Of a DNA stretch of 5,002 nt, positions 1 through 5,002 are shown in pieces (within the stretch, counting starts at the first letter, position 1; each line of letters begins with the position of its first letter). The stretch spans positions 1-5,002 of the forward strand of contig JASLXP010000447.1 in the NCBI GenBank assembly GCA_030740295.1. The letters run 5' to 3'. This stretch comes from Planctomycetota bacterium (GTDB lineage Bacteria > Planctomycetota > PUPC01 > JACPCR01). The notes beneath the pieces were generated by a model, which was given only the letters and a program-made list of their open reading frames with translations, did no database searches and had not been told where the DNA came from. Position numbers and translations under genes: made by a program.

Positions 1-469
<469 letters not shown>

Positions 470-486
470 AGCAACCGGATTGTTTT

Positions 487-639
487 CTGTCCGTGGGATG
501 GTTATGTGAAGCCTGGAAAAAATGTTGAGAGTATGCATGATGCCGTTCCGATGTGCAGACTATTGTGAGTTTCCAGCGACGCGAAATCTCATCCACTCTC
601 GACGTTATTCCAGGCTTCACATAACCATCCCACGGAAAG
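487..639. repeat. Large palindromic element with 29-bp perfect inverted arms (MITE-like or structured RNA)
   Basis: Bases 490-518 and 608-636 are perfectly complementary over 29 bp, with partial pairing just outside (487-488 with 638-639). After a small internal mismatch the pairing resumes for 12 more pairs between 521-532 and 595-606, including two G-T wobbles. The remaining 62-base centre holds its own small hairpin: TGAGTTTC (566-573) against GAAATCTCA (583-591) with one bulged base. The whole element of about 150 bp is therefore one long, nearly self-complementary hairpin occupying half of the divergent intergenic region. It encodes no convincing protein. No clear target-site duplication is seen at either end, and no second copy occurs in the window. 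It could be a non-autonomous palindromic mobile element, a chromosomal interspersed repeat, or a transcribed structured RNA. The structure is certain; its nature is not. Confidence 0.8.
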
Positions 640-723
640 GCATCTGAATCTGACCTTGTCCATGGGTGGCCTTGCCAGTCGTTGTTGACCTCGAATCCCT
701 GAGAATACACATTCACCTCACAC

Positions 724-728
724 GGAGA
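724..728 (+). promoter_or_regulatory. Shine-Dalgarno GGAGA for the Gfo/Idh/MocA oxidoreductase
   Basis: GGAG ends six bases before the ATG at 734, a standard spacing, and fixes the start of the oxidoreductase. This is the only normally placed ribosome-binding site among the four genes in the window. The stretch between the palindromic element and this site (640-723) shows no other clear signal. Confidence 0.75.
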
Positions 729-733
729 AATCC

Positions 734-1735
734 ATGCGCATTGGAATTATGGGGGTCCATTACGGACACATCGGAGGAATGTTCCACTCGGCTGTAAATG
801 CACCGGACGGCGAAATCGTCGGCCTCGTTGAACCGGACGACGCGCTCTATGAGCGGTACACAAAGGAACTGGATATCCCACGTTTCGACAGCCTCGAGAA
901 GATGCTGGAGACCGCGAAGCCGGAGCTCGTTCTGGAAGGTGTCGTTCACAGAGAAAAAGTTGACATTGTAGAGAAGTGCGCGGCCGCAGGCGCAAACGTC
1001 CTTTTGGATAAGCCGCTCTGTTACGACCTGGATGGCCTCGAACGCATTCGTTGCGCCGTCAAGGAATCAGGAATCGCTCTTTCGATGTGGTTCACCTCCC
1101 GCAGCTATCCGCCGTTCCTGGCCGTCCGTGAAGCCATCCTTGCCGGCGAGCTCGGCGATATTGTCAGCATCATTTCCACCCACCCGCACAAGACGAATCG
1201 AAAGTCCGGCACTCCCTGGTATTTCGATTCGAGCCAATACACCGGCACCTTCCACGACGTTGCGTGCCACGGCGTGGATCAGGTGCGCTGGTTGACCGGC
1301 GCGGAGTGCGTCGGCGTGCATGCCCTGCAGGCCTGCAAGAAATTCACTGAAGAGCCCCGCCTCATCGATCACACCCAGGCCTCGTTTCAGATGAGCGATG
1401 GCTCACTGGCCACGCTCACCGCGGACTGGCTCACGCCGGAACAGTCACCCTCTTTTGGCGACACCCGCGTCATCATCATGGGCACCGAAGGTTCCGCGCA
1501 TCTGCGAGCATACGCGAGCAATCACGTCCTCATCGTTTCGAATGCGAAGGGCGCATATGAGCCTGATTTTCCGGAAGATCGCGGCGGCGTCTTCGTCCAG
1601 GAACTCATCGAAGCCATACGTGAAGGCCGCGACAGTTTCATATCAACCAGAGATGTTCTGGCTGTCTCGAAGGCATGCCTGATGGCACAGGAATCAGCGA
1701 AACGGGGCGGTGAGTTTCTAATGATCAGTGAATAA
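734..1735 (+). CDS. Gfo/Idh/MocA family NAD(P)-dependent oxidoreductase
   Basis: A 333-residue protein of normal length for this family, whose members oxidise or reduce hydroxyl groups of sugars, inositols and related compounds in the cytoplasm. The N-terminal Rossmann fold starts with RIGIMGVHYGHIGGM (2-16), where G4, G7 and G11 take the place of the dinucleotide-binding glycines. An acidic residue at E33, after the second strand, fits a preference for NAD(H). LLDKPLCYDLDGLERI (90-105) is the family's E/D-K-P cofactor and active-site motif, as DKP at 92-94. FHDVACHGVDQVRWLTG (173-189) matches the D.G.H..D catalytic region, with H179 and D182. The C-terminal half is the alpha/beta substrate domain, including the typical IIMGTEGSAHL strand turn (247-257). 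The start is supported by GGAG six bases upstream, and the gene ends with tandem TAA TGA stops. Substrate cannot be read from sequence. No sugar transporter or catabolic gene lies nearby to suggest one. Family assignment is firm. Confidence 0.92.
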   Translation: MRIGIMGVHYGHIGGMFHSAVNAPDGEIVGLVEPDDALYERYTKELDIPRFDSLEKMLETAKPELVLEGVVHREKVDIVEKCAAAGANVLLDKPLCYDLDGLERIRCAVKESGIALSMWFTSRSYPPFLAVREAILAGELGDIVSIISTHPHKTNRKSGTPWYFDSSQYTGTFHDVACHGVDQVRWLTGAECVGVHALQACKKFTEEPRLIDHTQASFQMSDGSLATLTADWLTPEQSPSFGDTRVIIMGTEGSAHLRAYASNHVLIVSNAKGAYEPDFPEDRGGVFVQELIEAIREGRDSFISTRDVLAVSKACLMAQESAKRGGEFLMISE

Positions 1736-1770
1736 TGAGTAGGTGTATTCCACTTGACGGTCTTTTCTGG

Positions 1771-1791
1771 TTACGAATTACGAATTACGAA
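1771..1791 (+). repeat. Tandem heptamer array, 3 x TTACGAA, overlapping a start codon
   Basis: Three perfect, contiguous copies of TTACGAA (1771-1777, 1778-1784, 1785-1791). The last A of the third copy is the A of the ATG of the squalene-repeat gene. The array fills exactly the place where a ribosome-binding site is expected, and no purine-rich Shine-Dalgarno is present. A 19-bp stretch, TTACGAATTACGAATTACG (1771-1789), recurs identically at 2883-2901. Confidence 0.9.
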
Positions 1792-2816
1792 TGAATCGCC
1801 TCCTGCCGATCTTTCTACTGCTCGCGCCGTCTGTCTCGACAGTTTCCGCATCGCCTCCCGATGAGATGACACCGGAATCGAAGGCTGCGATTCGCCGGGG
1901 TCTGGCGTGGCTGGTTCGCAATCAGGAGAAGGATGGCTCATGGAGGACGGCGACGACGCGGCCGGATCACATGGGTCTGATGGGCCTCTCGTGTGTGGCG
2001 TTAATGGCCGCGGGTAATACGCCGGGCAGGGGCGAGTATGGCGCCGAGCTGTCACGCGCTTTGGATTTCATCATGAAGAACGCCAAGCCCAACGGCCTGC
2101 TCCACATCGGGCCCGCTCACTACGATATGTACAACCACGGTCTGGCCACGCTCGCGCTTGCCGAAGCGTACGGTATGAGTCACAGCCCGAGGATCAAAGC
2201 CAAACTGGTTCGGGCGGTTGACCTCATTGTCGATTGCCAGGGCAGCCGCGGCGGCTGGCAGTACGTCGCCCGGCCCGGCGATCACGACACTTCGCTCTGC
2301 GTGATGCAGATGATGGCTTTGCGAGCAGCGATCAACTCCGGCATCTACGTCCCGAAGGAAACCGTGGACAAGGCGGTCAAATATCTACTCGGACACCACA
2401 ACAGAGAGACCGGCGGCTTCGGGTACAGCGGCCCTGCCGGCATCAACGTACCGATGTCCTCCGCCGGCGCCGTCTCACTCCAGGCTGCGGGCAAGCTCAC
2501 CTGGGACAGTAAAGAAGGTTTGCCGGTTCGAAAGTCGCTCGACTGGTTACTGGAAAATTCCACTACGAAGAACCTCCCCAACGGCGGCCACGGTTATTAC
2601 GCCACCTATTACTACGCTCAGGCCATGTATCAGGCCGGAGACAAATACTGGCGGCAGTCATTCCCCCGTCTCCGTGACAACCTGGTCAAGGCTCAAAGCA
2701 AATCCGGCTACTGGAAAGGCTCCGGCGCCGGCCCAATCATGGCCACCAGCATCGCCGTAATGGTCTTGTGCATCCCGAATCGGTATCTGCCGATCTTTCA
2801 GGAGGGGAGAGACTGA
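1791..2816 (+). CDS. Secreted prenyltransferase/squalene-oxidase-repeat protein
   Basis: A 341-residue protein with squalene-cyclase-like repeats, predicted to fold as an alpha/alpha toroid. The N-terminus MNRLLPIFLLLAPSVSTVSA is a Sec signal peptide, with a likely cleavage after VSA (18-20), so the protein should be exported. At least five helix-loop repeats are visible: GLAWLVRNQEKDGSW (37-51), AVDLIVDCQGSRGGWQY (142-158), AVKYLLGHHNRETGGFGY (195-212), SLDWLLENS with NGGHGYY (249-270), and LVKAQSKSGYWKG (298-310). The DxDD acid motif of class II terpene cyclases is absent; the nearest match is D-H-D-T-S at 164-168. It is therefore probably not a classical squalene-hopene cyclase, and export also argues against that role. 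Similar proteins are familiar in planctomycetes, with no function I can name. The start at 1791 is chosen because it gives the complete signal peptide and an in-frame TGA lies at 1755-1757, but it lacks a Shine-Dalgarno. The BatA/VWA protein encoded downstream is a plausible partner. Confidence 0.88.
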   Translation: MNRLLPIFLLLAPSVSTVSASPPDEMTPESKAAIRRGLAWLVRNQEKDGSWRTATTRPDHMGLMGLSCVALMAAGNTPGRGEYGAELSRALDFIMKNAKPNGLLHIGPAHYDMYNHGLATLALAEAYGMSHSPRIKAKLVRAVDLIVDCQGSRGGWQYVARPGDHDTSLCVMQMMALRAAINSGIYVPKETVDKAVKYLLGHHNRETGGFGYSGPAGINVPMSSAGAVSLQAAGKLTWDSKEGLPVRKSLDWLLENSTTKNLPNGGHGYYATYYYAQAMYQAGDKYWRQSFPRLRDNLVKAQSKSGYWKGSGAGPIMATSIAVMVLCIPNRYLPIFQEGRD

Positions 2817-2820
2817 ACGC

Positions 2821-2848
2821 CGTAATCCGTAATGCGTAATTCGTAATC
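2821..2848 (-). repeat. Tandem heptamer array, 4 x CGTAATN (inverted orientation)
   Basis: Four contiguous units CGTAAT plus one variable base (C, G, T, C) begin four bases after the TGA of the squalene-repeat gene. Read on the minus strand the unit is NATTACG, the same heptamer found in direct orientation at 1771-1791 and 2883-2910. Each unit carries a TAA, and because seven is not a multiple of three, three successive units place a stop in all three plus-strand frames. Confidence 0.9.
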
Positions 2849-2906
2849 AGAGACCGATTTGCTGCAGAGGACCGCCTCTTCTTTACGAATTACGAATTAC
2901 GCATTA
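2830..2906. repeat. 18-bp perfect inverted repeat formed by opposing heptamer arrays
   Basis: Bases 2830-2847 are perfectly complementary to 2889-2906, enclosing 41 bases. The intergenic transcript could therefore fold into a strong, AT-rich stem immediately before the BatA/VWA start codon, which would sequester the region just upstream of the ATG. The loop contains a small 5-bp stem, AGAGG/CCTCT (2866-2870 and 2875-2879). Pairing in other registers, seven bases apart, is also possible. The complementarity is seen directly; a role in termination or translation control is inferred. Confidence 0.75.
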
Positions 2907-2910
2907 GGAT
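2883..2910 (+). repeat. Tandem heptamer array (TTACGAA)2-TTACGCA-TTAGGAT at a start codon
   Basis: Two exact TTACGAA units (2883-2889, 2890-2896) are followed by TTACGCA (2897-2903) and a decayed TTAGGAT (2904-2910). The fourth unit overlaps the first two bases of the BatA/VWA start codon. It carries AGG directly against the ATG, too close to act as a normal Shine-Dalgarno. The arrangement mirrors the array at 1771-1791. Confidence 0.88.
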
Positions 2911-5002
2911 GTTCCTCGCCCCCATCATGCTCTTCGGCGGATTCGTCGTTTCGATACCCGTCATCATTCATCTGCTGAACCGGCGCAGGTATCGGGAGGT
3001 GAGGTGGGCGGCGATGGACTTTCTTACGGAAGTGGTGCAGACCAAGCATCGAGTCCTGAAGCTGAAGGATGCCGTGCTTCTCGCTTTACGGTGCCTGGCC
3101 CTAGGCTGTGTGGTGCTGGCCATGGGGCGATTGTCGTGCGTTCATACGAGGGACTCGGGCACGGTGGCCGGACCGGAAGGAGATGCGACTGATGCGCTTT
3201 TCATTTTCGATACGTCTTACAGCATGGGAATGGTGTCCGGCAGCCAGACGCTGCTGGAGCGGGCCAGGCGCGGCGCGCTGGAACTGCTGAGTTCCTTCGG
3301 GCGAGGCAGCCGAGTGCAGATTGTCACGGTCGATGAAACTGCCCGAACGCTGCTCGATACACCCACGGACGATCTCAGCCAGGCGGAGAGGATCATCCAG
3401 GACGAAATCCGCGTCAGCACCAGGGGCGGCGACATGTCCCTGGCGATCAAAAAAGTGGCCGAGCTGTTGCCGGCTCTCTTCGGCACCCGCAAAGACGTTT
3501 ACCTGTTCACCGACATGCAGTCGCGTCCCTGGCGGATTGATACGGATGATGCGGTTAATCGAGAAAAGGTAAAAGCCTTGTCGAAAGCCCGCGGCTTTTA
3601 TGTCATCGACGTTGGCGACGCAGAACCACAGAACCTGGCCATCGCTTCGCTCGGACTTCCAGATGGCCTGGCCGATATTCACACGCCCACGCAATTCAAA
3701 GTTCGCGTCACCAACTCCGGGACTCATGCCCAGGAAGACATTCGGTTGGGGATGCGGGTTCACGGCCTTCCGGATGAAGACGAGTTCGCCATTCCCGATG
3801 GGAAGGATGAACTTGAATCTGAGCCCTTGAAAGCGCCCGACGAAAACAGACTTGTGGACGCCCTCCAGGGCCGGCAGGTGGGCAACACACAGACCCTTTC
3901 AAAAATCCCACCCGGTTTGCACGGTCTGGAAGTGGACATCGAGCCCTATCTGTTTCCGAAGGCAGGCTCCTACCTGGTCGAAGCTTTTCTGGAGGACGGC
4001 GACAACCTGGCTCTGGACAACAGCCGTTTCCTTGCCGTCGAGGTTCGTGAGGAGGTGAAAATCCTCTGCGTCGAAGGCTCTGACCTCAAAGAGGAGACCA
4101 GGGAAAAGGTCGGCGACACTTACTACCTGCGCCGCCTTCTTGCGCCTTACCTTCGGAACGATCCGGACGCCCGTTTCCTCTACAACCCGGTTCGCATGAC
4201 CTTGGATGAAGTGAACGGCCTCGACTGGAAGCTGCAAAAAGCAGCAGACGAATCAGGCAAATCCGAGAGCATCGACGAGTCGGCCAACGAGCTCGACGAA
4301 TACATGGTGGTCGTTCTGGCGAACGTGAGCGAGCTTTCCGTCGATTTCATCGCCGCGCTGGAGAACTTTGTCGCAAACGGCGGAAGCCTGATCCTGTTTC
4401 CGGGCGAAAACACCGACAGCGAAGATTTCACATACAGTGAGCTGCTCTACAAAAACGGACAGGGTCTCCTGCCGGCCCGGCTGGAGAAAGTGGTCGGGGC
4501 AAAGTTTGCTGAGCTCAAAGATTCAGAACAGCTCCTCTCGTTGGCCACCACGCCGGGGGCGCTCAGCGATGTTATTTTTGATACGGGCAACACCACCGAG
4601 GTCAAACAGGTCACCTACGGTCGTCCCCGTTTTTCCAAGAGTTGGGAAGTCGTTCTTCCTAAGCCGGTGCCCGATAGCGAAAAAGAAGCGCCGGAGAAGA
4701 CCGACTCCGATCCCGAAGACAAAGGCGAAAGGAAATCGATCGCCGTCGGCGAACCGAAGGTCATCGCCCGATACAGCAACGGAAAGCCTTTTGCCGTCCG
4801 CCGCGATTTTGGAGAGGGGCGTGTGATCTTCTTCACCACCACCTGCGACAATCAATGGAACAACCTGCCCTACTGCACCGCCTTCTTCATGACCTACAAC
4901 GCGGTGCGAGACCTGATTCGCGGCCAGGTTGGGCGCGCTTCCAATCAGCAGGGGGACAGGCTGGTCTATAAGGCGCCCCGCGATCTGGCGCAGGAGACCT
5001 TC
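2909..5002 (+). CDS. BatA-type VWA membrane protein with GATase-like region (3' end beyond the window)
   Basis: An uninterrupted frame of 698 codons reaching the right edge. Residues 1-75 are a BatA N-terminal (aerotolerance regulator-type) domain: hydrophobic segment 4-23, then HLLNRRRYREVRWAAMDFL (21-39), then a second hydrophobic segment at about 53-73. The protein is therefore membrane-anchored. A von Willebrand factor A domain follows (about 95-235) with the metal-site motif DTSYSMG (D101, S103, S105) and LFTDMQS (D202). STRGGDMSLAI (170-180) occupies the third metal-site position, with D175 where a Thr is common. A beta-rich stretch containing PTQFKVRVTNSG (260-271) looks like an immunoglobulin-like extracytoplasmic domain. 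EEVKILCVEGSD (381-392) and YMVVVLANVSELSVDFIAALENFVANGGSLILFPG (465-499) resemble a class I glutamine-amidotransferase-like fold without an evident catalytic Cys. A charged linker lies at about 584-610, then GEGRVIFFTT (635-644). The ATG at 2909 is chosen because it gives the full family N-terminus and no start codon lies upstream before an in-frame TAA (2837-2839). Family is firm; molecular role is unknown. Confidence 0.9.
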   Translation, partial: MFLAPIMLFGGFVVSIPVIIHLLNRRRYREVRWAAMDFLTEVVQTKHRVLKLKDAVLLALRCLALGCVVLAMGRLSCVHTRDSGTVAGPEGDATDALFIFDTSYSMGMVSGSQTLLERARRGALELLSSFGRGSRVQIVTVDETARTLLDTPTDDLSQAERIIQDEIRVSTRGGDMSLAIKKVAELLPALFGTRKDVYLFTDMQSRPWRIDTDDAVNREKVKALSKARGFYVIDVGDAEPQNLAIASLGLPDGLADIHTPTQFKVRVTNSGTHAQEDIRLGMRVHGLPDEDEFAIPDGKDELESEPLKAPDENRLVDALQGRQVGNTQTLSKIPPGLHGLEVDIEPYLFPKAGSYLVEAFLEDGDNLALDNSRFLAVEVREEVKILCVEGSDLKEETREKVGDTYYLRRLLAPYLRNDPDARFLYNPVRMTLDEVNGLDWKLQKAADESGKSESIDESANELDEYMVVVLANVSELSVDFIAALENFVANGGSLILFPGENTDSEDFTYSELLYKNGQGLLPARLEKVVGAKFAELKDSEQLLSLATTPGALSDVIFDTGNTTEVKQVTYGRPRFSKSWEVVLPKPVPDSEKEAPEKTDSDPEDKGERKSIAVGEPKVIARYSNGKPFAVRRDFGEGRVIFFTTTCDNQWNNLPYCTAFFMTYNAVRDLIRGQVGRASNQQGDRLVYKAPRDLAQETF

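Noticed and set aside
685..711. Possible sigma-70 promoter for the oxidoreductase: TTGACC at 685-690 with AATACA or TACACA downstream
   Set aside because: The -35-like box is good, but the only -10-like matches are weak (3 of 6) and spaced 13 or 15 bases, too short for a confident call.
1754..1784. TTGACG followed by the heptamer array as a promoter with the repeat acting as -10 box
   Set aside because: The best heptamer-derived -10 (TACGAA) matches only 3 of 6 consensus bases and needs a 19-base spacer.
2866..2884. AGAGG-ACCG-CCTCT hairpin followed by TTCTTT as an intrinsic terminator
   Set aside because: The stem has only five pairs and the T-run is interrupted. It sits inside the loop of the larger heptamer hairpin, so a terminator call is not supported.
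1771..2910. CRISPR array suggested by the repeated heptamers
   Set aside because: The units are seven bases, contiguous and without spacers, and no cas gene is present.
3101..3763. Minus-strand open frame of 220 codons
   Set aside because: It lies entirely inside the BatA/VWA gene on the opposite strand. The plus-strand frame has clear domain motifs throughout, so this is a shadow frame of GC-rich coding DNA.

Overview
The window looks like a piece of a bacterial chromosome of fairly high GC content, most likely from a planctomycete or a close relative (PVC group). This is inferred from gene content. A secreted prenyltransferase/squalene-oxidase-repeat protein next to a large BatA/VWA membrane protein with a glutamine-amidotransferase-like C-terminal half is a pairing I associate with Planctomycetota. 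No rRNA or other taxonomic marker is present.

Layout: (1) 1-425, minus strand: the N-terminal 141 codons of dethiobiotin synthetase (bioD), running off the left edge. (2) 426-733: a 308-base divergent intergenic region. It holds two small overlapping palindromes close to the bioD start, then a large palindromic element (about 487-639) whose 29-bp arms are perfectly complementary, then a Shine-Dalgarno for the next gene. (3) 734-1735, plus: a Gfo/Idh/MocA-type NAD(P)-dependent oxidoreductase. (4) 1736-1790: a short spacer ending in three tandem copies of the heptamer TTACGAA, the last of which runs into the next start codon. (5) 1791-2816, plus: a secreted alpha/alpha-toroid protein of the squalene-cyclase-repeat type. 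(6) 2817-2908: a spacer made largely of the same heptamer, first four copies in inverted orientation and then about four in direct orientation, able to fold into a hairpin with an 18-bp perfect stem. (7) 2909 to the right edge, plus: a BatA-type, VWA-containing membrane protein, open to the window end (698 codons seen, C-terminus missing). The bioD and BatA/VWA reading frames are cut by the window edges, so they have only one visible end.

How the genes relate: bioD is transcribed away from the rest and belongs to biotin synthesis. The three plus-strand genes could form one transcription unit, but the 55-bp and 92-bp spacers filled with heptamer repeats leave this open. The squalene-repeat and BatA/VWA proteins are both predicted to act at or outside the cytoplasmic membrane and are plausible partners. 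The oxidoreductase has no evident link to them.

The most noteworthy non-coding signals are the palindromic element at 487-639 and the heptamer arrays placed exactly at two start codons. No CRISPR array, tRNA, rRNA, transposase or phage gene is visible.
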